This document shows positions 43,495-51,855 of a DNA stretch of 64,000 bases, in pieces. The stretch is taken from positions 62,001 through 126,000 of the forward strand of contig NZ_CANLFS010000002.1 of NCBI RefSeq assembly GCF_947490095.1, in the 5' to 3' direction. Origin of the DNA: an uncultured Halomonas sp. Its GTDB lineage: Bacteria; Pseudomonadota; Gammaproteobacteria; Pseudomonadales; Halomonadaceae. The notes beneath the pieces were generated by a model. The model was not told where the DNA came from, made no database searches, and saw nothing but the letters and a program-made list of their open reading frames with translations. A program made the position numbers and the translations under genes. How positions within the stretch are numbered: the stretch's first letter is position 1; each line of letters starts with the position of its first letter.

Positions 43495-45285
43495 TTAGCC
43501 TATAGTCGCATCGAAACGATGTGAGTCATGCCCAAACTGCAGCTCCGCCAGGTGACGATACAGGGTGCTGGAGGCCATCAGCTCGGCGTGGGTGCCGGTG
43601 GCCACCAGGCGGCCCTGATCCAGTACCAGCAGCCGGTCGGCGGCCACCACGGTGGCCAGGCGGTGGGCGACCACGAGGCTGGTGCGGCGCCTCATCAGCT
43701 GGTCCAGGGCCTGCTGTACCAGCTGTTCGCTCTTGGCATCCAGGGCGCTGGTCGCCTCGTCCAGCAAGAGCACGGCGGGGTCCTTGAGCAGCGCGCGGGC
43801 AATGGCCAGGCGCTGGCGCTGGCCGCCGGAAAGCTGCACGCCGCCGGGGCCCAGCGGGGTCTCGAAGCCCTCCGGGAGGGCCTCGATAAAGGCCAGGGCG
43901 TTGGCCGACTCGGCGGCCCGGCGCAGCGCCTCGGGCGTGGCTTCCGGGTCTCCGTAGCGCAGGTTATCGGCCACGCTGCCGGTAAACAGCACCGGCTCCT
44001 GGGCCACCAGGCCTAGTGCCGCGCGCAGTTCACCCGGGGCCAGGTGGCGCAGGTCGACGCCGTCGAGGCGCAGGATGCCCGTGTCGGGGTCGTGAAAACG
44101 CAGCAGCAGGGCGATCAGGGTGCTCTTGCCGGCGCCGGAAGGGCCGACCAGCGCCACCCGCTCGCCGGGATGAATGGTCAGGTCGAAGGCCTCAAGCGCC
44201 GGGGCCTGGCGGCCGGGATAGGTGAAGCTCACGCCCTCCAGGCGGATCTCGCCGGCGAGCGGCCGGGGCAGGGGTGTCGGGCGGGCCGGCGACGCGATGG
44301 TGGGGCGGGTATCGAGCAGCTCCAGCAGGCGTTCGGCGGCCCCCGCGGCCCGTTGGACATCGCCGGCCACTTCGGCAAGGGTGGCCACGGCACCGGCGGC
44401 CAGCACGGCATAGAAGACGAAGGCCGAGAGTTCGCCGGCGCTCATCTCGCCGGCGAGTACCGCCTGGCCCCCTTGCCACAGCATGATGCCCACCGCCGCG
44501 AAGACCACCAGCATGGCGATGCCGGTCAGCCAGGCGCGTTGGCGGGTGCGCTCGATGGCGCTGGCAAAGGCGTCCTCGACACGCCGGGCATAGCCGCGCC
44601 GCTCGCCGCGTTCATGGGTGAAGGCCTGGATGGTGCGGATGCCGGAGAGCGCCTCGCCGGCATAGCGGCCGAGTTCCGCCACGCGATCCTGGCTCGCCCG
44701 CGAAAGCCCACGCACTCGCCTGCCGAACCACAGGATGGGCAGTATCGTTGCCGGGATGCCCAGCAGCACGATGGCCGACAGCCAGGGCTGGGTCACCAGC
44801 ATCAGCATGACGGCGCCGATCAGCATCAAGAGGTTGCGCAGGGCCAGGGAGACCGAGGAGCCGAACAGGCTCTGCAACACGCTGGTGTCGGCGGTGAGCC
44901 GCGAGGTGATCTCACCGGCGGCCCGGTCCGGTGCCTGGGCGCTCTCGAAGAAGCCGGGCTCCAGGGTCAGCAGGTGGTCGAAGACTCGCCGACGCAGATC
45001 GGCGGCCAGCCGTTCGCCGATCCAGGTCACCAGGTAATAGCGCAGTGCCGAGGCCATCGCCAGCACGGTGACCACGGCGAGCATCATGCCCAGGCCTCGC
45101 CTCAGGGCGGCGATGTCGGCGTCCATGAAGCCGCGGTCGATGACCAGGCGCAGCCCCTGGCCCAGCAGCAGTACGCTGCCCGAGGCCATCAGCAGCGCCA
45201 GGGCGGCCAGCGTCAGGCGCCATCGGTAGGGCGCCAGCAGGTTCAGCAGGCGCAGCAGCACGCGGGGATCGGGACGCGATGACAT
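43495..45285 (-). CDS. ABC exporter (fused transmembrane and ATPase domains) with island-altered C-terminus
   Basis: A 596-residue MsbA-type half-transporter. About six membrane segments lie in residues 20-310, and the ATPase domain follows with Walker A GPSGAGKST (381-389), VQLSGGQRQRLAIARAL and VLLLDEATSALD. The substrate is unknown; relatives export lipids or drugs. The last 11 residues (HDSHRFDATIG) are encoded by the idonate island. The 28-bp repeat at 38376 carries the same LAELQFG codons followed by Arg-Ala-stop, so the original protein probably had 587 residues. The ATPase core is untouched, so function is probably kept. Confidence 0.9.
   Translation of the reverse strand: MSSRPDPRVLLRLLNLLAPYRWRLTLAALALLMASGSVLLLGQGLRLVIDRGFMDADIAALRRGLGMMLAVVTVLAMASALRYYLVTWIGERLAADLRRRVFDHLLTLEPGFFESAQAPDRAAGEITSRLTADTSVLQSLFGSSVSLALRNLLMLIGAVMLMLVTQPWLSAIVLLGIPATILPILWFGRRVRGLSRASQDRVAELGRYAGEALSGIRTIQAFTHERGERRGYARRVEDAFASAIERTRQRAWLTGIAMLVVFAAVGIMLWQGGQAVLAGEMSAGELSAFVFYAVLAAGAVATLAEVAGDVQRAAGAAERLLELLDTRPTIASPARPTPLPRPLAGEIRLEGVSFTYPGRQAPALEAFDLTIHPGERVALVGPSGAGKSTLIALLLRFHDPDTGILRLDGVDLRHLAPGELRAALGLVAQEPVLFTGSVADNLRYGDPEATPEALRRAAESANALAFIEALPEGFETPLGPGGVQLSGGQRQRLAIARALLKDPAVLLLDEATSALDAKSEQLVQQALDQLMRRRTSLVVAHRLATVVAADRLLVLDQGRLVATGTHAELMASSTLYRHLAELQFGHDSHRFDATIG
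43530..43557. repeat. Right 28-bp direct repeat of the idonate island
   Basis: The 28 bases are identical to 38376-38403, lie within the ABC exporter gene and encode its LAELQFG segment. Identity stops abruptly on both sides, as for a target-site or attachment-site core. Confidence 0.93.
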
Positions 45286-45295
45286 CTCGGCCTCC

Positions 45296-46303
45296 TTAGT
45301 CCTGCCCCTTGAGCTGTTCCTTGAGCTGCTTGGGCACCTGCTTGATGATCAGCCGGTCGCTCGCCGCGTCGTACTCGACGCCGGAGCCCAGCAGGTGGGA
45401 GTCGAAGCTGATCGACACGCCGCCGGCGCGCCCGGTAAAGCGCTTGAACCGGTTCAGGGTCTTGCGGTCCGGGGGGATCTCCGGGGAGAGGCCGTAGTCC
45501 GCGTCGCGGATATGCTCGTAGAAGGCCTTGGGCTGCTGCTCGTCGAGCAGCCCCGAGAGCTCCTCCAGGGTGATCGGCTCGCCGCGACTGGCCTGTTCGC
45601 TGGCATAGTCCACCAGTGTCTCGGTCTTTTCGCGGCTGGCCTCTTCCGGAAGGTCCTCCTTCTCCACGTAGTCGCTGAAGGCCTTGAGCAGGGTGCGCGT
45701 TTCCCCCGGGGCATCGACGCCTTCCTCGGCACCGAGCAGCGCCGCGAAGCCTTCGGCCAGCGCCTTGCCGCCACGTTCGCGGGTCCAGGAAAGGTACTGC
45801 CGGGAATCACCGGTCTGCCACTGGCCGATATCGAGGCGGGCGGCCAGGCTCATCTGGGTCAGGTTGAGCTGGCGCGCCGGGGCCGGCCGCAGGTCGTCGC
45901 CGATGGCAAACCCCTCGCGATGGTGCAGCAGGGCCAGGGTCAGGAAACGCGCATCGCCGATGCGAGTGTCCAGTACCATCAGGTCGCCGGAGACGGAGAG
46001 GTGGGCATCCAGCAGCGTGGCGAGGCGCTCGGCGATGCCGCGTGTCAGGGCGACGAAGTCGCGCTGCTCCGCGAGATAGGCGGTGATCTCCGAGGCCAAT
46101 GCCGAGGCCTCGGCAGCATCCTCCTGGTCGCCGTGTGCGAACTGGCCCCAGGCCTTGTTCTTGGCGTGGTAGGCGCGGGTCAGGCCCTCGAGCATGGCCT
46201 CCAGGGCGTCGGAGGCGGGCAGGGGGTCGCCTGCCGGCAGCAGGCGTGCCGGGGCGTCACCGGTCTTCTCGATGCGATGCACGATGGCATTGAGGATGGG
46301 CAT
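45296..46303 (-). CDS. yejK: Nucleoid-associated protein YejK/NdpA
   Basis: A 335-residue protein of the NdpA/YejK family, which is associated with the nucleoid; its molecular role is poorly known. It has the family's opening, a short hydrophobic strand followed by RIEKTGDAPARLLP and LTRAYHAKNKAWGQF. The middle has FLTLALLHHREGFAI, and the C-terminal half has YVEKEDLPEEASREKTETLVDYA in two blocks, then GGVSISFDSHLLGSGVEYD. The ATG at 46303 gives the E. coli length; an earlier ATG adds 10 residues. It lies 10 bp before the ABC exporter start on the same strand. Confidence 0.88.
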   Translation of the reverse strand: MPILNAIVHRIEKTGDAPARLLPAGDPLPASDALEAMLEGLTRAYHAKNKAWGQFAHGDQEDAAEASALASEITAYLAEQRDFVALTRGIAERLATLLDAHLSVSGDLMVLDTRIGDARFLTLALLHHREGFAIGDDLRPAPARQLNLTQMSLAARLDIGQWQTGDSRQYLSWTRERGGKALAEGFAALLGAEEGVDAPGETRTLLKAFSDYVEKEDLPEEASREKTETLVDYASEQASRGEPITLEELSGLLDEQQPKAFYEHIRDADYGLSPEIPPDRKTLNRFKRFTGRAGGVSISFDSHLLGSGVEYDAASDRLIIKQVPKQLKEQLKGQD

Positions 46304-46396
46304 GGGGCCTCCCGCGATGATGAACGAGGCCACGCATGATACCCGCCGTCGCCGTCCGTCGACAGCGCTATCTTGGCTGCCGGGTGCCTGGGTGCC

Positions 46397-47533
46397 CTAG
46401 GGGTCTTCGAGGTAGGCGGTCATGGAGCCGGCCAGCAGCAGGGCGATCAAGTCCGCCTGGCGATGGGTATCGGTCTTCTGGAACAGGTTGCGCAGATGGA
46501 AGGCCACGGTCGTGGGAGAGACGCCCATCTGGTCGGCAATTTCCTCGGAGCGTAGCCCCTCCAGCAGCGCCATGGCGATGCGGGACTCGGTGGGCGTCAG
46601 CCCGAAGAGGCTGGCCAGTATGCCGCGTGGCAGGGGCGGACGCTGGTCCGGCGCCGACAGCAGCACCACGACGCTGGCATCCTCGCCGCCGGTTGCCTGC
46701 TCCTGCTCCTGCTCTTGCTCATGTTCCTGCTCCGGTTCCGGCTCTTGTGCCTGTTCCTGCCCCAGGGCACAGATCAGGACCAGCAGCCCGTGGCTTCCCG
46801 GCCGATGGGGAAGGCGCAGGGAGAAGACCGGTTCCTCACCCCGGCGGCTGGCCTGGGTCGCCGAGGCGATGCTTTCGCGCAGCCGGCGGGCCATGGCGCC
46901 CGTTGCCGAGCAGCGCTTGTTGAGGCGCAGCGCATCACTCGCCTCGGCCAGCTGCCGGGCGCGCTGGTTGACGAAGGTGATGTCGCCCTGGCTGTCGAGC
47001 AGCACCATGCCGGGCGCCACCAGATCCAGCACACGGGTCGCGGCCTGAAAGGCCTGCTGGGAGGCCTCCTGGCGCAGGGTGCCCATGGCCTGGCGCAGCT
47101 CCTGGAGCTCGTGGTTGGACTTGTCGCGCATGCGTGATACCTGGCGCAGGCGGGCGCCGATGGTGGCCAGCAGCAGGTCGTAGTCGATGGGCTTGACCAG
47201 GTAATCATCGGCGCCGAGCCGCTTGCCCTCCACCACTTCCTGAGGGTCCGAGAGGGCGGTCAGAAACACGAAGGGGGTATCGGCCAGGTGCGGCCGGTGT
47301 TCGCGAACGGCGTCGAGTACCCCGTAGCCGTTAAGGCCGGGCATGTTGATATCGCACAGGATCAGGTCCGGGGTGCAGGCGTCCATCTGCTGCAGGGTGG
47401 CCTCACCGTCGGCCGCCTCGAGCACCGCATAGCCGGACTCCCTGAGTTCGTCACAGATATCGGCACGCAGATCCTCCTGGTCCTCGGCGCAGAGAATCAG
47501 CGCCGGGCGGGAGGCGGGCTCATGGAGGGTCAT
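46397..47533 (-). CDS. LuxR-type response regulator with Glu/Gln-repeat linker
   Basis: A 378-residue regulator. The receiver (about 11-125) has the phospho-acceptor Asp61 in LILCDINMPGLNGY and Lys in YLVKPIDYD. A coiled coil (about 135-165) leads to a PAS-like segment (LVAPGMVLLDSQGDITFVN). The LuxR HTH at the end reads FGLTPTESRIAMALLEGL and VSPTTVAFHLRNLFQKTD. Between PAS and HTH lies a low-complexity stretch of Glu-Gln dipeptides (EPEPEQEHEQEQEQEQ) from 6-bp repeats near 46700-46760, prone to slippage. The start lies 14 bp inside the histidine kinase gene, and the two clearly form a two-component pair. Confidence 0.86.
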   Translation of the reverse strand: MTLHEPASRPALILCAEDQEDLRADICDELRESGYAVLEAADGEATLQQMDACTPDLILCDINMPGLNGYGVLDAVREHRPHLADTPFVFLTALSDPQEVVEGKRLGADDYLVKPIDYDLLLATIGARLRQVSRMRDKSNHELQELRQAMGTLRQEASQQAFQAATRVLDLVAPGMVLLDSQGDITFVNQRARQLAEASDALRLNKRCSATGAMARRLRESIASATQASRRGEEPVFSLRLPHRPGSHGLLVLICALGQEQAQEPEPEQEHEQEQEQEQATGGEDASVVVLLSAPDQRPPLPRGILASLFGLTPTESRIAMALLEGLRSEEIADQMGVSPTTVAFHLRNLFQKTDTHRQADLIALLLAGSMTAYLEDP

Positions 47534-48956
47534 CGCGCTTCTCCCTGGCATCGGCGGCGGGCAGCCGCAGCGTAAAGGTGGTGCCCTCACCGGGGGTTGA
47601 ATGCACCGTCACGTCGCCTTTCTGTATGCGGGCCAGGTGGCGGGCGATATTCAGTCCCAGGCCGGTGCCGTCGGTGCCCGCTGCATTGCTGCCGCGGAAG
47701 AAGCGCTCGAACAGCTGGGGCTGTTCGTTGACGGGAATGCCGGGGCCGAAATCCCTGACGTGGCATACCACCTGGTGGCCTTCGCGGGCGGTGGTGATGT
47801 GTACCGGCTGGTCCGCGGGGGAATACTCGAGGGCATTGTTGATCAGGTTGGACAAGGCCTGCTCGGTCAAGGCCCGGTCGCACCAGGCCCAGGGCTCGGC
47901 TGCGCCGCTGTGGCTCGATTGCAAGCGCCGGGTGCCGGTGGCTTCGGCCTGCAGGCGACAGAGGTGGTCGGCGATGCGCCACAGTGAGTGTCGGCCCAGG
48001 CCGGCCTCGACCTGCTTGCCGTCGATGCGGGCGGCGGTCAGCGAGGCCTCCACCAGGCGCGTCATCTGGGTCACGGCGTCACGCAGCCGCGTATAGCGCT
48101 CGCTGCGCTGGTCCGGGGTGAACTGGCGATGACGCCGCTGCAGTCGCTGCAGCCCCGAGTCGATGACCGCCAGCGGCGTCCGGAACTGATGGGACACCAT
48201 GGCCGCGAAGCTGCGGTAGAACTCGCTGACGCCGCGTTCGCGGTCGAGCGCCTGGGCGAGGGCCTCGGCGGTCTGACGATAGCGATAGACATGGCGCTCC
48301 ACCTCCTCCTCCAGGCGGTCGCGATGGTCGACCAGCTCGCGCTGGGCCGCACGCCGCTGGCGCAGGGCGATGACCAGCAGCATGACCAGTACCAGGCCGC
48401 TCAGCCCGATGCCGATGATGGAGGCGATGACCTGCCCGAGGCTACGGCGATAGGTGTCCAGGCGTGCCCCGGTGCTCTCCCACTCGGCCATCATCACCTT
48501 GTTGGCGATACGGTTGAGGCGTGCCATCAACACATCCAGGTGGGGCGAGAGCTTCTGGGGGGCGAAGCGGGCCTCGCCCTCGGCGGTCGTGACGGTATCA
48601 CGCAAGGCCTGCATCTGGGTCAGGGCATCGTCCAGCTGTGGGCCCAGTGCCTCGGCGGTCAGGTAACGGCGCTGTGGCCCGTCATCCATCAGAGACAGGC
48701 GACTGGTCAGGATATCCAGGCGTAATGCGGGGTCCTCGCTGCTGTCGCCCAGCGCACGGCGGTTGACGGCCTGGTCCAGGCGGTGGCTGGCCACCTGTGC
48801 CTGGGTAACGACCCAGAGCATGTTCTCGTCCACGTTGTCGCGCATGGCCAGTTCCACCTGGGCCAGGCGAACCAGGGCGAAGGCTAGAAAGGCGGTCAGG
48901 GTCACGATCACCAGGCTGGGAATCGCATAGGCCGGCACGGCACGTAGATTGGCCAT
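47520..48956 (-). CDS. Sensor histidine kinase
   Basis: A 478-residue membrane kinase. TM1 is about 10-32, an extracytoplasmic helical domain spans 33-173 and TM2 is about 175-198. A short linker follows, then HisKA with His256 in MVSHQFRTPLAVIDSG. The ATPase domain has NLINNALEYSP (N box), DFGPGIP (G1) and GTGLGLNIARHL (G2). Start and stop overlap the neighbours: TAATG with the upstream periplasmic protein and 14 bp with the response regulator. The periplasmic partner encoded upstream probably feeds the signal. The stimulus is unknown. Confidence 0.88.
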   Translation of the reverse strand: MANLRAVPAYAIPSLVIVTLTAFLAFALVRLAQVELAMRDNVDENMLWVVTQAQVASHRLDQAVNRRALGDSSEDPALRLDILTSRLSLMDDGPQRRYLTAEALGPQLDDALTQMQALRDTVTTAEGEARFAPQKLSPHLDVLMARLNRIANKVMMAEWESTGARLDTYRRSLGQVIASIIGIGLSGLVLVMLLVIALRQRRAAQRELVDHRDRLEEEVERHVYRYRQTAEALAQALDRERGVSEFYRSFAAMVSHQFRTPLAVIDSGLQRLQRRHRQFTPDQRSERYTRLRDAVTQMTRLVEASLTAARIDGKQVEAGLGRHSLWRIADHLCRLQAEATGTRRLQSSHSGAAEPWAWCDRALTEQALSNLINNALEYSPADQPVHITTAREGHQVVCHVRDFGPGIPVNEQPQLFERFFRGSNAAGTDGTGLGLNIARHLARIQKGDVTVHSTPGEGTTFTLRLPAADAREKRDDPP

Positions 48957-49483
48957 TATTCGACCTCGAGCCGATACAGCTGCCAGACCCAGCGATAGTC
49001 ATAGCGGATGTCCTGCAGCTCGGCGTGGGCGTCCCGTGGGTAGACGATCCACAGCGGCCCCTTGCCGCGTCGGCTCAGGCGTTCACCGTTCATGGTATCG
49101 GCCAGCAGGACGTCATAGTCGTAGAAATCCACGGCGGGAATCTCGACCCGATAGTCGTTGAGGGCCAGGGCGGTCACCGTCTCGCCGTCGGCCTTCACGG
49201 CCTCCAGCAGGTCCCGCGCCAGGACTCCCTCGAATGCCTGGGGGCCGTGGGTCACGCTGGTGTGGGTCGTCAGCCGCTCCCGGGGAAGGGTGGCCAGCAT
49301 TCGTGCATCCAGGTAGGCCGCGTCGCCATGGTTGGTCAGGCCGATGTCGCCGGCCACGACCAGCACCGCGTCGCCTTCGGGCGGAGGGAGTCGGGAGTCG
49401 GCGGCCCAGGCTATCAGCGGCGAGAGCAGCAGCGGCGAGAGCATCAGCGTGGTCATGAGAAGACGGTATCGGATCGGCATCAC
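48956..49483 (-). CDS. Cysteine-free periplasmic protein with molybdopterin-oxidoreductase-like fold
   Basis: A 175-residue exported protein with a signal peptide ending near IAWAADS (about residue 28). The mature part resembles the molybdopterin-binding fold of sulfite-oxidase/YedY-type proteins: QAFEGVLARDLLEAV, ALNDYRVEIPAVDFYDYDVLLAD and GPLWIVYPRD followed by a tryptophan-containing end. There is no cysteine anywhere, so the Mo-ligating Cys of the enzymes is missing and catalysis is unlikely. Being first in an operon with a kinase and regulator, it is probably a sensor subunit. GGAGGAATCCAG allows either GTG at 49483 or ATG at 49480. Confidence 0.78.
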   Translation of the reverse strand: MMPIRYRLLMTTLMLSPLLLSPLIAWAADSRLPPPEGDAVLVVAGDIGLTNHGDAAYLDARMLATLPRERLTTHTSVTHGPQAFEGVLARDLLEAVKADGETVTALALNDYRVEIPAVDFYDYDVLLADTMNGERLSRRGKGPLWIVYPRDAHAELQDIRYDYRWVWQLYRLEVE

Positions 49484-49540
49484 CTGGATTCCTCCCTCGT
49501 GTTCGCCCTCGGTATCACTGTAGCCCCTCGGGAATGGCGA

Positions 49541-49565
49541 CGACCCCCTTCGTTCAAAGGGGTCG
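49541..49565. other. Hairpin in the gap between the sensor operon and the membrane-protein pair
   Basis: Arms CGACCCC and GGGGTCG flank an 11-base centre in the 282-bp divergent region. It could be an operator or a short terminator. Nothing else is distinguishable in this gap. Confidence 0.35.
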
Positions 49566-49765
49566 CATGGGGCGCCGGGGCGCTAGGGTAACGGCTGGCA
49601 GGCATGGCCAGGCGGGCCCGGCACTCGCGATCCCGGGTGCCCCGTGTTTGGCCACCCTAGCATGTTGCCGCGCCGGTGGTGAGTGAGGACACAAAAACCA
49701 CCTCGGCCGTGACAGTAGTCGTGAAATCACTGCCTGGCGGGTGGCCCAGGCGAGGAGCCAAGACG

Positions 49766-50785
49766 ATGACGGACAGAACACTGCGACAGCCCGATACGCG
49801 AGAACGCGTTCAACAGCTGGGTTATCTGCTCAAGAACACGCTGAGCCTGGTCGGGCGTGACCCCGGGATACTCAGGCCCTGGGTGCGTATGAGCCTGTAT
49901 GCGGTCGTCATGACCAGCCTGTTCTTTATCGCCGTGATCGCGCTGTGGGGAGGCAGCGGGAGCATCGGGTCGGCGGCGCTGCTGCTGTGTCTGGTCCTGT
50001 TCGTCTACAAGCACTTCTATTACACCCGGCAGGAGCTGCGTCAGAGCTGGCTGGTGAGCGGGGCCCTTCAGGGCCAGCAGCGCACGGCCGCCGAGGCGGG
50101 GGCGCGTGTGAAGACGCTGAAGGGCTCCGCCCGGGGGATCGCCCTGATCGATATCCTGCTCGGCGGCATGTTGAGCTGGGCCCTGCGCTCCGGTCCGGGC
50201 AACGCCCTGATGACGCTTCTGCTCAAGGGCGTCGGCGAGGCGTGGGACCTGGTCAATCACTACCTGCTGCCCTCGGTCGTCATCGACGGTCACGGTATCC
50301 GCGAGGGCGTCTCGCGGATACCCAGGCTCAAGGAAAGCGTGCCCGAGACCCTGGTGGGTGTCTTCGGGATCGATATCGCGGCGAAGGCGGTGGGCACCAT
50401 CATGTTTCCGGTCTATGGGCTGCTGGTGATCCTGGGGTTGATCGTCGGCATCTGGCTGGGAGACCCCCAGTCGGCCTACTACATCGGGAATCCCCTGGAG
50501 GGCACCAGCCTGGCTGGCTCCGGGCCGCTGCCGGAAAGTCTGCATATCACGATATTGCCGATACTGATCGCCCTGTGGCTGGCCAAGCTGGTGGGCGTGG
50601 TGCTCGAGCGCATGGCGGCCTCGGTCAAGGTGGTCTACTTCTCGATCTTCTACATGCGCATCACCCATCCCGATGACATCGTCGAGGATATCCGTGACGA
50701 GCTGGAGGCCTATCTGCGCCTCGAGGCCGAGGATCCTGAACCCGTGGCCTCGCCGGGCACCTCGCCGGGCACCCAGCAGGCGTAG
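49766..50785 (+). CDS. Multi-pass membrane protein of unknown function (pair, first gene)
   Basis: I do not recognise a family. The 339-residue protein has about five to six hydrophobic segments: two near residues 45-95 (VRMSLYAVVMTSLFFIAVIA and LLLCLVLFVYKHF), one near 130, and a late pair (VYGLLVILGLIVGIWL and ITILPILIALWLAKLVGVVL). The end is acidic with an ESP-like Pro/Thr tail. GAGGAGCCAAGACG precedes the ATG at 49766. A second membrane protein follows 34 bp later, also starting with an amphipathic helix, so they probably form one complex or transport system. Confidence 0.62.
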   Translation: MTDRTLRQPDTRERVQQLGYLLKNTLSLVGRDPGILRPWVRMSLYAVVMTSLFFIAVIALWGGSGSIGSAALLLCLVLFVYKHFYYTRQELRQSWLVSGALQGQQRTAAEAGARVKTLKGSARGIALIDILLGGMLSWALRSGPGNALMTLLLKGVGEAWDLVNHYLLPSVVIDGHGIREGVSRIPRLKESVPETLVGVFGIDIAAKAVGTIMFPVYGLLVILGLIVGIWLGDPQSAYYIGNPLEGTSLAGSGPLPESLHITILPILIALWLAKLVGVVLERMAASVKVVYFSIFYMRITHPDDIVEDIRDELEAYLRLEAEDPEPVASPGTSPGTQQA

Positions 50786-50819
50786 CGATACCGATTATCT
50801 TGATAAAGGAGGAAAAGCC

Positions 50820-51809
50820 ATGTGGGATTTTCGCATCGGGCAGGCGCTGGGGCTGATGCTGCGTACGCTGCCCTTCGTTCTCTTTCGAATGTTCGTCTAC
50901 TTCGGCGTGGCCCTGGCCTATGTGCTGATGACCGCGGCCGGCGCCGGCGTCGGCTGGGGCATCGGCGGCATGGGCGATGAGGGCTTTCGTGCCGCGAGCA
51001 CCTTCTGGGGTGGCCTGGCCGGCTTCGGTATCGTCGGTGCCGTCATGTATGTGCTCCGGGAATATCTGCTCTATATGGTCAAGGCCGGGCATATCGCCGT
51101 GCTGGTGGAGCTGCTCGAGGGCGAGGGCAATACGCTGCCCGGCGGCAAGGGGCAGATCCAGTATGCCGGCGGCGTGGTCAAGGAGCGCTTTGGCCAGGCC
51201 AGCCTGCTGTTTGCCATGGACCAGCTGATCAAGGGGACGCTGCGCAGCCTCACCGGGCTGTTCCGCACGCTGTTCCGGTTGCTGCCGATTCCCGGGGCGC
51301 CGTCGCTGCTGCGCGTGGTGGAGGCCTTCCTGCGCATGGCGGTGGGCTTTATCGACGAGGTGATCCTGGCCTATTGCCTGCGGACACGCAGCGACAACGC
51401 CTGGGAAGGCTCCCGCGAGGCCCTGGTGCTGTACGGCCAGAACGTCAAGCCGATGCTCAAGAATGCGGCCTGGCTGACGCTGATCGTCTATGGCCTGCTG
51501 TTGCTGGTCTTCCTGATCCTGCTGGGGCCTGCCGCGCTGGTGGCCTACCTGATACCCGGCGGCTGGTCGGCCACCGGCGTGGTGGTGGCGTTGATCTTCG
51601 CCTGGAGCATCAAGGCCGCGCTGCTGGAGCCCTTCGCGGTGATCTGCATGATGCAGGCCTACTTCAAGACGATCGAGGGGCAGCAGCCCGACCCCGAGTG
51701 GGAGGCTCGCCTGGAAGGCATGTCGAAGACGTTCCGCCAGCTCAAGGAGAAGGCCGGGGAAGTCGGGGCCTCGGCGGAGGACGACAAGAGCGGCGTGCCG
51801 CAACAGTAA
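50820..51809 (+). CDS. Multi-pass membrane protein of unknown function (pair, second gene)
   Basis: A 329-residue membrane protein without a recognised family. Hydrophobic segments lie near residues 15-45 (LPFVLFRMFVYFGVALAYVL), 60-80, 220-255 (LIVYGLLLLVFLILLGPAAL) and 260-285. An internal amphipathic part contains GGVVKERFGQASLLFAMDQLIKG. The C-terminus is charged. The start has a near-perfect AAAGGAGG 8 bases upstream, the strongest such site in the window, so it may be highly translated. A terminator follows. Function is unknown; operon partner is the preceding gene. Confidence 0.65.
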   Translation: MWDFRIGQALGLMLRTLPFVLFRMFVYFGVALAYVLMTAAGAGVGWGIGGMGDEGFRAASTFWGGLAGFGIVGAVMYVLREYLLYMVKAGHIAVLVELLEGEGNTLPGGKGQIQYAGGVVKERFGQASLLFAMDQLIKGTLRSLTGLFRTLFRLLPIPGAPSLLRVVEAFLRMAVGFIDEVILAYCLRTRSDNAWEGSREALVLYGQNVKPMLKNAAWLTLIVYGLLLLVFLILLGPAALVAYLIPGGWSATGVVVALIFAWSIKAALLEPFAVICMMQAYFKTIEGQQPDPEWEARLEGMSKTFRQLKEKAGEVGASAEDDKSGVPQQ

Positions 51810-51822
51810 GGCAAGGGAGAGG

Positions 51823-51849
51823 CCGCCGCCTGACCAGGGCGGCGGTTTT
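51823..51849 (+). terminator. Rho-independent terminator
   Basis: An 8-bp stem (CCGCCGCC with GGCGGCGG), a 7-base loop and TTTT follow the membrane-protein pair. Confidence 0.85.
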
Positions 51850-51855
51850 CTGATT

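Noticed and set aside
38404..43529. The idonate island as a transposon or integrative element with its own recombinase
   Set aside because: All five genes in it are catabolic or regulatory. No transposase, integrase or terminal inverted repeats were found, so only the direct repeat is claimed.
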